Below are positions 7,910 through 16,328 of a stretch of DNA of 53,978 nucleotides, piece after piece. This stretch comes from Bacteroidales bacterium. Lineage in GTDB: Bacteria; Bacteroidota; Bacteroidia; Bacteroidales; UBA932. The position numbers and the translations under genes were made by a program. Numbering within the stretch: position 1 is the first letter of the stretch; each line of letters opens with the position of its first letter. The stretch is taken from NCBI GenBank assembly GCA_004552965.1, contig SFMU01000006.1, forward strand, positions 1 through 53,978. The letters are read 5' to 3'. The notes below the pieces were generated by a model that did not search any database, was not told the origin of the DNA, and worked only from the letters and a program-made list of their open reading frames with translations.

Positions 7910-9286
7910 ATGAACGACAAAATCCCCTACAAGATTTATCTTTCCGAAGATGAAATCCCAAAGCAATGGTACAACGTGCGCGCTGACATGAAGGTCAAGC
8001 CTGCACCGCTTCTCAACCCGGCAAACGGCCAGCCTCTCAAACCGGAGGAGCTGGAACCGATATTCTGCAAAGAACTCATCAGACAGGAGTTCGACAATGA
8101 CACGAAATGGATCGATATCCCGGAGGAGGTACTCAACTTCTACAAGATGTACCGTCCTTCTCCGCTGGTGCACGCGACCTTCCTCGAGAAGGCTCTCGAC
8201 ACTCCCGCCAGGATATTCTACAAATTCGAAGGCAACAACACCTCAGGCAGCCACAAGCTCAACTCCGCCATCGCCCAGGTCTATTATGCCAAGCAACAGG
8301 GACTTAAAGGAGTTACCACAGAGACCGGTGCCGGTCAGTGGGGCACTGCCCTGTCCATGGCCTGCGCCTATTTCGGGCTTGACTGTCAGGTCTACATGGT
8401 CAAATGCTCCTACGAGCAGAAGCCTTTCCGCCGGGAAGTGATGCGCACCTACGGTGCCAAAGTGACCCCTTCTCCAAGTGAGACCACTGCTGTCGGAAGG
8501 AAGATTCTTGCCGAGCATCCGGGCACTACAGGTTCTCTTGGATGCGCCATCTCCGAAGCCGTCGAGGCTGCTCTCACCCAGGAGGGTTACCGCTACCAGC
8601 TCGGATCGGTGCTCAGCCAGGTTCTCCTGCACCAGACAATCATCGGTCTGGAGGCGCAGAAGGCCATGAAGAAATATGACATCAAGCCGGACATCCTGAT
8701 CGGCTGCACGGGAGGCGGTTCAAACCTCGGTGGTTTCGCCACACCGTTCATCGGCGAGATGCTCCGCGGTGAGGCCGACTACAAGATCATCGCTGCCGAA
8801 CCGGCGTCCTGCCCTTCCTTCACCAAGGGAGTGTTCGCCTACGATTTCTGCGACACCGGAAGGATCTGCCCTCTGGCAAAGATGTACACCCTTGGAAGTC
8901 AGTTCATTCCTTCATCCAACCATGCCGGCGGACTCCGTTTCCACGGAATGAGCCCGGTCCTCTCGCAGCTTTACCACGACGGTGTGTTCGAATGCCGCTC
9001 GGTGATCCAGACCGACGTGTTCCAGGCAGCCGAGACCTTTGCCCGCGCAGAAGGAATACTCCCTGCACCTGAAAGCAGCCATGCCATCAAGATTGCCATC
9101 GATGAAGCGCTGAAGTGCAAGGAGACCGGTGAGGCCAAGACCATCGTCTTCAATCTTTCCGGCACAGGCTATTTCGATCTCATGGCCTACGGCAAATTCA
9201 ATGACGGAACCATGGGAGACATTCTCCCGACTGATGAAGAGCTGAAAGGCTGCTTCGAAAGACTCCCTAAAGTCGGAAACGAATAA
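7910..9286 (+). CDS. trpB2: TrpB2-type tryptophan synthase beta chain-like PLP enzyme
   Basis: The 458-residue cytosolic enzyme belongs to the fold-type II PLP family and to the longer TrpB2 branch. The PLP lysine lies in SGSHKLNSA (Lys116), and the phosphate loop is GCTGGGSNLGG. ETGAGQWGTALS matches the substrate-carboxylate loop. TrpB makes tryptophan from indole and serine. TrpB2 enzymes often act without a TrpA partner and are thought to salvage indole or to use phosphoserine. No trpA or other trp gene is nearby, which fits a stand-alone role. It has its own transcription unit after the terminator at 7836. The exact substrate is inferred from the family only. Confidence 0.9.
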   Translation: MNDKIPYKIYLSEDEIPKQWYNVRADMKVKPAPLLNPANGQPLKPEELEPIFCKELIRQEFDNDTKWIDIPEEVLNFYKMYRPSPLVHATFLEKALDTPARIFYKFEGNNTSGSHKLNSAIAQVYYAKQQGLKGVTTETGAGQWGTALSMACAYFGLDCQVYMVKCSYEQKPFRREVMRTYGAKVTPSPSETTAVGRKILAEHPGTTGSLGCAISEAVEAALTQEGYRYQLGSVLSQVLLHQTIIGLEAQKAMKKYDIKPDILIGCTGGGSNLGGFATPFIGEMLRGEADYKIIAAEPASCPSFTKGVFAYDFCDTGRICPLAKMYTLGSQFIPSSNHAGGLRFHGMSPVLSQLYHDGVFECRSVIQTDVFQAAETFARAEGILPAPESSHAIKIAIDEALKCKETGEAKTIVFNLSGTGYFDLMAYGKFNDGTMGDILPTDEELKGCFERLPKVGNE

Positions 9287-9419
9287 ACTTCGGACTTCCG
9301 CCGAGGGATGGCAGGACGGTACCGGCAGATTGACCGGACCGGAAAGCCTCTTCAGAGTCTGCTGAATGCGGACATTGTAAACCTGACATAAAATCAAGAA
9401 ATTGAAAAAGTCCATAACT

Positions 9420-12400
9420 ATGAAGATTGCACTCACCCTTGCCGCCCTGGTGGCTTGGGTGAGTTTGTCTGCTCAGACAAAAACGATTCAAGGAACGGTC
9501 TATGACGAGAACGGAATCGGCATGGTTGGAGTTGCAGTCTACGACGAAGCCGACTTGGCCGGGGGTGTGATCACCGATGACAAGGGCCGGTTCGCCATAG
9601 AGGTTTCTTCCACCTGCAAGGAACTCCGTGCATCCTTCATGGGCTACATGCTTGAGATTGTCCCGCTGGACAAAGCTTCCAAGATCAGGATGAAGCCGGA
9701 CACCCAGAGCATCCAGGAGACTGTCGTCACCGGTATATTCACAAGAAAAAAGGACAGTTTCACCGGGTCTGTCCAGACTATTTCCTCGGAAGACATCAAG
9801 CGTGTGAGCAACCAGAACCTGATTCAGTCCCTCAAGAACCTTGACCCATCCCTTCTCGTGCTCGAGAATCTGGAGCAGGGTTCGAATCCTAACTCGGTGG
9901 CGAACATCCAGATGCGAGGCGCCTCGACCCTCGATGCCGAGACGACCAGTCTCAAGAGTGGCTACCTCAACTCGGGAAACACGCCTCTGATCATCCTGGA
10001 CGGTTTTGAAACCACCCTGCAGAAGATGCAGGACATGGACATGAACAGGATCCAGAGCATTACCCTGCTCAAGGATGCATCGGCAAAGGCAATCTACGGT
10101 TCCAAGGGAGCTAACGGAGTGATTGTCATCGAGACGAAGGCATTGACAGGGGAACGCTCACAGATCACCTACACAGGAAGCCTTTCCATCGAAGCTCCTG
10201 ACCTGACCAGCTACACTCTCTGCAACGCGCTTGAGAAACTCGAAGTGGAAAAGAGGGAAGGCTACTATGAGTCTGCATTCGATTCCGGTTCCTGGATTGC
10301 CGCCCAGCAGCTTTTCGAAGAAAGGTACAAGAGAGCGCTGGAAGGAGAGAGCACCTACTGGCTGTCCAAGCCTCTGCGCGTCGGTGTCGGCAACAAGCAT
10401 TCGATCGGGATCGAGCTCGGCAGCAAAGAGCTCAAAGCGTTGGCGACCCTGTCCTACAACAATGTCGAAGGCGCGATGAAAGGCTCTGACAGGAACATCC
10501 TTTCCGGGGACGTGAACCTGTCGTACAGGCGTAACAGATGGACCTTCAGGAACATAATGAGCATCGCCAACATGAAGAGCAATGACTCCCCTTACGGGAC
10601 ATTCGACGAATATGCCCGGCTCAACCCGTATTACACACCATACGACGAAGATGGCAATCTGAAGAAGATCCTCTCTACAGGATCCTACAGCGCGGGCGGC
10701 TCATCCTGGGGTTACAGTTCGATGATTACGAACCCGATGTACAATGCCACTGTCGGCACGACCTCGACCTCAGGCTACCTCGACTTCACCGACAATTTCT
10801 ACGCGGAGTACCAGCTTTCGGACGGAATCAAGGTTGTCGGCCGTTTCGGAATAGACACTCAGAGAAACCAGTACGAGGATTTCAAGCCGGCAGACCACAC
10901 CGACTACGCCGATGCCTCCAGCGAGGACGACATAATCAGAAGGGGATGCTACAACATGACCAACGGCAGCTCGACAACTTTCTCGGGAGACTTGTCCGTG
11001 CAGTTCAACCACACCTTCGCAGACAGGCACGATGTCTTCGCGACCGGGCAGTACAACATCTCCCAGACAAAATACAGCGAAGTCACCAACTACACCGAGG
11101 GCTTCCCGAACAGCAACATGACGAACATCACGTTTGCCAGACAGTATCTCAAGGACGGGACTCCGACCGGAGGGGACGGTATCAACAGGAATCTGGGCGT
11201 GCTTCTGACTGCCGGTTACAGTTACGACAACCGCTACATGGTCGACGCGACCATCAAGGCAAGCGCGTCATCCGTGTTCGGTACTGACAACAAGTGGGGC
11301 ACGTTCTGGAGTACCGGCCTTGCCTGGAACCTCCACAACGAAGCCTTTCTCTCATCTGCGGGCAACTGGTTGAAACTCCTGAAAATCAGGGGGTCCGTCG
11401 GTTCTTCCGGAAACCAGAACTTCGCCACCAACAGATCCATTCCGGTCTACTCCTACCTTCAGTCCTACTACCACGGATTCACCGGCGCCACTCTGGGCAA
11501 CATGGAGAACCGAGACCTGAGATGGGAAGAGAAGATGGACTACAATGCCGGTGTGGATTTCAGGACCGAAAGGATCAACGCCACTCTCGACTTCTACATA
11601 GCAGACACCAGGAATCTGGTTTTCTCCCGGAGTCTGGTACCTTCCACCGGTTTCACCAGCGTGAGTGACAACATGGGTCTGGTCCGCAACAAGGGAGTGG
11701 AGCTGAGCATGAGCTATGAACTCTACAAGAGGGGCAGTTCGTACTTCAGCATATTCGGAAAAATCGCATTCAATGACAACAGGATAATGAAGATTTCCGA
11801 TGCCCTGGAGAACTACAACAGGCTCCAGCAGGAGCAGGCTGAGCTGTCCGGATCCACCGCTCCGGTCATCCAGTACTACAACGGTGCGCCTCTGCATGCA
11901 ATCTGGGCAGTCCCGTCACTGGGAATCAACCAGTTGGACGGCAAGGAAATCTATCTCGACAAGGACGGCAACATGACAAATGTCTGGAGCGCTTCGGACA
12001 TGGTCAACTGCGGTTCGTCGGACCCTCTGTTCAATGGAAACTTCGGCTTCAACGGAGAGATCAAGGGAATCGGCGTCAGCATGGTCTTCACGACCTATGG
12101 CGGCGGCTACAAGTACAACACGACTCTTGTCGAGAAGGTTGAAGGCGCGAACCTGGACAACAATGTGGACAGAAGAATATTCGAAGGCAGGTGGTACCTT
12201 GGCGGTCCGAACAGCCCATACAACAATTCCTACAGCAACGGTGCCGTCACCACCCGGCCGACGACAAGGTTCGTCCAGAGGAACAATGTACTGAACATCT
12301 CCTCCGTTTCGGCATATTACGAGTTCCCATATTCACTGGTCTCAAAGATGCACCTCAACAGGCTGAGACTGACCCTCTATGCCAACGACCTGTACACTTT

Positions 12401-12479
12401 CTCTTCGATAAGGATCGAAAGAGGTACAAGCTATCCGTACGCGAGGACATTCTCGTTCTCCCTCACAACAACATTCTAG
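9420..12479 (+). CDS. SusC/RagA-family TonB-linked outer membrane importer
   Basis: This is the first gene of the Sus operon. The signal peptide (MKIALTLAALVAWVSLSAQT) is followed by a CarboxypepD_reg-like domain (about 20-90), a TonB-dependent receptor plug with IQMRGAST (about 100-230) and a long beta-barrel ending in SFSLTTTF with a terminal Phe. SusC proteins form the outer membrane channel capped by the SusD lipoprotein and are driven by TonB. An in-frame TTG lies 18 nt upstream, but the ATG at 9420 gives a better signal peptide. It is followed 11 nt later by susD. The DUF4843 and PKD-like genes downstream recall the peptide-loaded BT2261-BT2264 complex of Bacteroides thetaiotaomicron, so an oligopeptide substrate is more likely than a glycan. 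Confidence 0.95.
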   Translation: MKIALTLAALVAWVSLSAQTKTIQGTVYDENGIGMVGVAVYDEADLAGGVITDDKGRFAIEVSSTCKELRASFMGYMLEIVPLDKASKIRMKPDTQSIQETVVTGIFTRKKDSFTGSVQTISSEDIKRVSNQNLIQSLKNLDPSLLVLENLEQGSNPNSVANIQMRGASTLDAETTSLKSGYLNSGNTPLIILDGFETTLQKMQDMDMNRIQSITLLKDASAKAIYGSKGANGVIVIETKALTGERSQITYTGSLSIEAPDLTSYTLCNALEKLEVEKREGYYESAFDSGSWIAAQQLFEERYKRALEGESTYWLSKPLRVGVGNKHSIGIELGSKELKALATLSYNNVEGAMKGSDRNILSGDVNLSYRRNRWTFRNIMSIANMKSNDSPYGTFDEYARLNPYYTPYDEDGNLKKILSTGSYSAGGSSWGYSSMITNPMYNATVGTTSTSGYLDFTDNFYAEYQLSDGIKVVGRFGIDTQRNQYEDFKPADHTDYADASSEDDIIRRGCYNMTNGSSTTFSGDLSVQFNHTFADRHDVFATGQYNISQTKYSEVTNYTEGFPNSNMTNITFARQYLKDGTPTGGDGINRNLGVLLTAGYSYDNRYMVDATIKASASSVFGTDNKWGTFWSTGLAWNLHNEAFLSSAGNWLKLLKIRGSVGSSGNQNFATNRSIPVYSYLQSYYHGFTGATLGNMENRDLRWEEKMDYNAGVDFRTERINATLDFYIADTRNLVFSRSLVPSTGFTSVSDNMGLVRNKGVELSMSYELYKRGSSYFSIFGKIAFNDNRIMKISDALENYNRLQQEQAELSGSTAPVIQYYNGAPLHAIWAVPSLGINQLDGKEIYLDKDGNMTNVWSASDMVNCGSSDPLFNGNFGFNGEIKGIGVSMVFTTYGGGYKYNTTLVEKVEGANLDNNVDRRIFEGRWYLGGPNSPYNNSYSNGAVTTRPTTRFVQRNNVLNISSVSAYYEFPYSLVSKMHLNRLRLTLYANDLYTFSSIRIERGTSYPYARTFSFSLTTTF

Positions 12480-12490
12480 AAAGACGGACT

Positions 12491-13975
12491 ATGAAAAGAT
12501 ATCTGATTATTCCGACAATCATTGCAACCTGCTGCCTGTGCGGTCTCTCCTCCTGTGACAAATGGCTGGAGGCGACATCGAGCAGCCAGATTTCCAAGGA
12601 CAAGCTGTTCTCCAGCAGGAACGGGTTTCACGAAGCGCTGACTGGTGTCTATCTCGACATGGGATCGGCCTCCTGTTACGGCGAGAACTGTACCTGGTAC
12701 GCCAACGAAATCACGGCTCTCAACTACACGACCGACAACTCCAGCAGTCTGGTGGCTCTGCAGAAGCACTACTACGGCTCAACGGTGGCCATGGACATCT
12801 TCACGCAGATCTGGAAAAGCTGCTACAACGTGATAGCGAATGCGAATGCCATCCTCGAAGAGCTCGACAAACGCAGGGATGTCATCACCAGTGACTATGA
12901 GTACAGTCTCATCAGGGGCGAACTTCTCGGCATCAGGGCATATGTCCATTTCGACCTGCTGAGAATGTACGGGCTCGGAAGATGGGACAACGGCAACGAG
13001 GGGAAGATGACTGTCCCGTACGTCACGGGATATTCGAAGGACGTGACTCCGCAGCTCTCATATTCAGAGACGGTGAAGCTGCTTGAGAAGGATGTGGCCG
13101 AGGCGCTTGAACTGCTCGCCGACGATCCTGTCACGGGCAACGCTCCGGAGAATTTCGAATCGACCCTGAACGCCGACCGCTACTGGAGCTATCGCTCACG
13201 GCACATGAACTATTATGCCGTCAAGGCTCTTTCCGCCAGGATCAACATGTGGAAAAGGGATTTCGACAAGGCAGAGGAGGACGCTTCGGAAGTGATAGAC
13301 CATGCATTCGCGACCGGACTGGTCAGCTGGGTCAATGCCGATGCTATGGTCAAGGAAATCAGCAATGACCTGATCGACTGGACATTCTCCAGCGAGCATG
13401 TCTTCTCCCTGGAGATCACATCGCTCTACACCTATGTCTCTCAATTCTGGTACAGCAGCAATCCGTCGGTAAACGTGTCCCTGAAGACCGAGGAGGCCCT
13501 GTTCAGCCAGGCTGACGAAAATTTCGAAGAAGACATCCGTGGCAGGGCTCTCCTGCTGAAATACAATGCCAGCGGCTACACAAGCTACAAGTTCTACGGA
13601 TCCACATCCTTTGCCAGCAAGTACAGGAACAGGATGCCGATGATCAGGATTTCCGAGATGTACCTCATACTGGCGGAGTGCCATTGCCGCAAGGCAGAAT
13701 ACGAAGAAGCCTTCGACTGTCTTGACGAAATCCGGGCGCACCGCGGCTACACGGATCCGATCGACAGGAACCTTCACCCTGAACCTGAGTACCTCCTCGA
13801 GTTCCTCAGGGAGACCCTGGGAGAAGGCCAGTCCTGCTTCATGCTGAAGAGGCTGCTGGCCGAGGACAATGAGGCTGCCGCCGGTTGCGGTGCCATGCTG
13901 GAAGATTTCGCAGGGAACACGATGTACCCTTACCCTACAGACGAAACCACTTATGGACGTGTACAGGAAAAATAG
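12491..13975 (+). CDS. SusD/RagB-family outer membrane lipoprotein
   Basis: The 494-residue lipoprotein has its lipidated cysteine at residue 22 (LSSC). The SusD N-terminal domain is recognised by SQISKDKLFSSRNGFHEALTGVY and a TPR-like helical body with AYVHFDLLRMYG. The C-terminal RagB/SusD domain includes MPMIRISEMYLILAECHCR. It acts as the lid and primary ligand-binding subunit over the SusC barrel on the cell surface. The frame is open upstream into susC, but the ATG at 12491 is the only start that exposes a signal peptide. The next gene begins 4 nt after its stop. Confidence 0.95.
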   Translation: MKRYLIIPTIIATCCLCGLSSCDKWLEATSSSQISKDKLFSSRNGFHEALTGVYLDMGSASCYGENCTWYANEITALNYTTDNSSSLVALQKHYYGSTVAMDIFTQIWKSCYNVIANANAILEELDKRRDVITSDYEYSLIRGELLGIRAYVHFDLLRMYGLGRWDNGNEGKMTVPYVTGYSKDVTPQLSYSETVKLLEKDVAEALELLADDPVTGNAPENFESTLNADRYWSYRSRHMNYYAVKALSARINMWKRDFDKAEEDASEVIDHAFATGLVSWVNADAMVKEISNDLIDWTFSSEHVFSLEITSLYTYVSQFWYSSNPSVNVSLKTEEALFSQADENFEEDIRGRALLLKYNASGYTSYKFYGSTSFASKYRNRMPMIRISEMYLILAECHCRKAEYEEAFDCLDEIRAHRGYTDPIDRNLHPEPEYLLEFLRETLGEGQSCFMLKRLLAEDNEAAAGCGAMLEDFAGNTMYPYPTDETTYGRVQEK

Positions 13976-13979
13976 AAGG

Positions 13980-14780
13980 ATGATGAAAAAGACAATCACG
14001 ATAGCGATGGCGGCAGCGGTCTGCGTGCTTCTGGGGATGTTCACATCCTGCAGAAAGGATGAGGTCGATGCTTATGACCCCAAGGACTGCGCCGTCAATT
14101 TCAAGGCAAGGAACAACGCCTTCTCACTCAAAGGAATGAAGGAAGACACCAGAGATCTTTCGATTCCGGTCAACCTGGTAGGGCCTTCAGTGGACTACGA
14201 CAGGGAGATCTCGCTCGAGATCGAAGACATGGAGGGTGTCCAGGGAAGGGACTTCCGCCTCAAGAGCGCATGCATCAAGGCGGGAGAACTCACCGGTTAC
14301 ATCGTCCTCAATGTGAACAGGCTGCAGGAAGGACAGAGCAGCCTGGACTGCAAGATCAGCATTGTCCCGAATGAATATTTCAGGGCGGGCATCCCGGCCT
14401 ACCAGCAGAGCATCATCACATGGACCGAGCTCTACTCCAGACCTTCCCAGGAAGTCTGGAGGGCATGGTTCCTGTTCTTCTGCAATGGCTACAGCCAGAA
14501 TCTCCACAAAGTAATCGTCGAGGCTCTCGGAGAAGAGACGGAGCACTACACCAACTCGACTCCGAAAGAGGAAGGGCAGATCAGGAAAATGCCGACCTGG
14601 TGGTATTCAGCATCAAGGGCTCTTTATGAATATGTGAAGAAACACGACGAGGAGAATCCGGATTCGCCGCTGATGCACAGCGAGGACTACGAATACTACT
14701 CTGGCTACACGATTCCTGTCGGAGAAGGCAAGAAGCCCGAGAAACTGCCGACAATCCTGGAAACATTGCTCATTTACTAG
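13980..14780 (+). CDS. DUF4843-domain surface lipoprotein
   Basis: The 266-residue lipoprotein (cysteine 24, FTSC) begins MMKKTITIAMAAAV. The body shows the DUF4843 pattern: short beta-strands (IPVNLVGPSVDYDREISLEI), a GRDF turn and a C-terminal FYSQ-like helical segment (WRAWFLFFCNGYSQNLHKV). In Bacteroides, DUF4843 lipoproteins are encoded between SusD and a PKD-like lipoprotein and were found bound to the SusCD complex BT2263-BT2264, so this is probably an accessory surface subunit of the importer. It lies 4 nt after susD and 6 nt before the PKD-like gene. No enzymatic motif is seen. Confidence 0.85.
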   Translation: MMKKTITIAMAAAVCVLLGMFTSCRKDEVDAYDPKDCAVNFKARNNAFSLKGMKEDTRDLSIPVNLVGPSVDYDREISLEIEDMEGVQGRDFRLKSACIKAGELTGYIVLNVNRLQEGQSSLDCKISIVPNEYFRAGIPAYQQSIITWTELYSRPSQEVWRAWFLFFCNGYSQNLHKVIVEALGEETEHYTNSTPKEEGQIRKMPTWWYSASRALYEYVKKHDEENPDSPLMHSEDYEYYSGYTIPVGEGKKPEKLPTILETLLIY

Positions 14781-14786
14781 AGAAAC

Positions 14787-16325
14787 ATGAAGAAAGCGAC
14801 AATAGCAGCAACCATAATCAGCCTTCTGCTTTTCCAATCCTGCTACAAGGATCTCAGCACGGAGGCTTCACTCGAGATTCCGGAGATCAGCATCGAAGGA
14901 ATCGACAATTCGCTGACCATAGCTTTTGGCCAGACCATCTCATTTACGCCCACTGTGACCCAGGAAGGCAGGACGGAAGATGATTTCGAGTATCTCTGGG
15001 AAATGGACATCACTCCGCAGGCCATGTCCGGAAGGATGGAGCTCAGTACGGAAAAGGACCTCGAGATGAGGATCAGCAACACCCCCTCGGACAAGCCGTA
15101 CACCATTTCCTTCAAGGCCACCGACAAGATCACCGGCCTGAGCAAGACCGTCGGCTGCAGACTCTATGTCGGATCCTCGCTGGGAGAGGGCCTTCTGGTA
15201 GCGCACACAAGGGACAACGGCGCCACTTCGGAATTCGACCTGGTCGCCAATGAATTCCTAACCTGGGGCTACACCGGCAAGGTCCGCTACACCCGCAATC
15301 TGTGGAGCCTTACCAACGAGGGCACTTTCGAAGGGAACGTCAACGACATGATAGAGATCTGCGACACCGACGGAGGAGTCTTCAACGAGAACAAGATCCT
15401 TGTCGGAACCGACGAGCACATCATCTCAATCGACCCGCTGACTTTCAAAGTCAAGTACATGGATGGGGCGAATTTCAACAACACCTCCGAAAGCAGCTTC
15501 CGGACCACTCTGTTCGGCCATGTGGGAGGTTACAGTTCCTACGCGGTAGTCAACGGAAAACTGTTCGGAATAATCTGCCACATCGACAACAAGTTCAGCG
15601 CCGTTGCCTTCAGCAAGGAGAAGAAGGATGTCTTCGGCCCGCACAACATAGGAAACGCCATGCTTGATCAGGGGAACCTGATGGCCTTCAATGAGGAAGA
15701 CGGATTGTTCTACAACCTTGCCGGATGGCAGATAATGAACGGAGCGCTGTCGGAGATAACCAGCAACTTCGGATTCGACACAAACGGGGCGAAGAGCATT
15801 GCAGGCGGCGGGACCAAGGGCAACAGGCCTGCTCTGCTGGTGCGCAGCGCGGACGGCAAGTATCACATCTGCATCGCGTCCTTCGATACGGTCATTCCCG
15901 AAGTGACCCATTACCAGGTATCGGACGGAGACCTCGAGAACATGGTGGCGGCCGCATTCTGCGACAATGCCGACTTGATGTACTACACCAACGGCAAAGA
16001 GATATATGCCGTCCTGATGAGCGGTGGCAAGGCAACGACAAAGAAACTCTCCTGGAAGCCTGCTTCCGAGGATGAGACGATCACCGACATATTCCAATAC
16101 CGTCAGGCATGGATGGGAACCCATCAGTACTATCTCTCGGACTATGAATTCCCGCTGGCCACGAACCGCCTCCAGATGGTGATCGTGACCTACAACGAAA
16201 AAACCGGGGAAGGAAAATTCTACCTCAGGCCCTACAACGTCAGCACAGGCCTCTTCACCTACAAGGACAACGGTTCCTATGGAGGATTCGGAAAGATTTC
16301 ATCAATTGCACCACTATTCAAATAA
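14787..16325 (+). CDS. PKD-like family surface lipoprotein
   Basis: The 512-residue lipoprotein has cysteine 19 (FQSC). Two Ig/PKD-like segments follow at the N-terminus: ISIEGIDNSLTIAFGQTISF, then FEYLWEMD and YTISFKATDKITGLS. The C-terminal 350 residues are rich in short beta-strands and look like a propeller (repeated LVAHTRDNG, ILVGTDEHIISI, YHICIASFD). It matches the PKD-like family protein that accompanies DUF4843 and SusCD in peptide-type loci. It probably helps capture substrate at the surface. Its neighbours are 6 nt upstream and 3 nt downstream. Confidence 0.83.
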   Translation: MKKATIAATIISLLLFQSCYKDLSTEASLEIPEISIEGIDNSLTIAFGQTISFTPTVTQEGRTEDDFEYLWEMDITPQAMSGRMELSTEKDLEMRISNTPSDKPYTISFKATDKITGLSKTVGCRLYVGSSLGEGLLVAHTRDNGATSEFDLVANEFLTWGYTGKVRYTRNLWSLTNEGTFEGNVNDMIEICDTDGGVFNENKILVGTDEHIISIDPLTFKVKYMDGANFNNTSESSFRTTLFGHVGGYSSYAVVNGKLFGIICHIDNKFSAVAFSKEKKDVFGPHNIGNAMLDQGNLMAFNEEDGLFYNLAGWQIMNGALSEITSNFGFDTNGAKSIAGGGTKGNRPALLVRSADGKYHICIASFDTVIPEVTHYQVSDGDLENMVAAAFCDNADLMYYTNGKEIYAVLMSGGKATTKKLSWKPASEDETITDIFQYRQAWMGTHQYYLSDYEFPLATNRLQMVIVTYNEKTGEGKFYLRPYNVSTGLFTYKDNGSYGGFGKISSIAPLFK

Positions 16326-16328
16326 ATC

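Noticed and set aside
9287..9419. Possible regulatory RNA or attenuator before susC
   Set aside because: I saw GGTACCGG- and CCGGACCGG-type words but no convincing hairpin with a T run and no clear promoter.
12191..12490. Longer N-terminus for susD
   Set aside because: It would overlap the end of susC by 289 bp and would hide the lipoprotein signal that begins at 12491.
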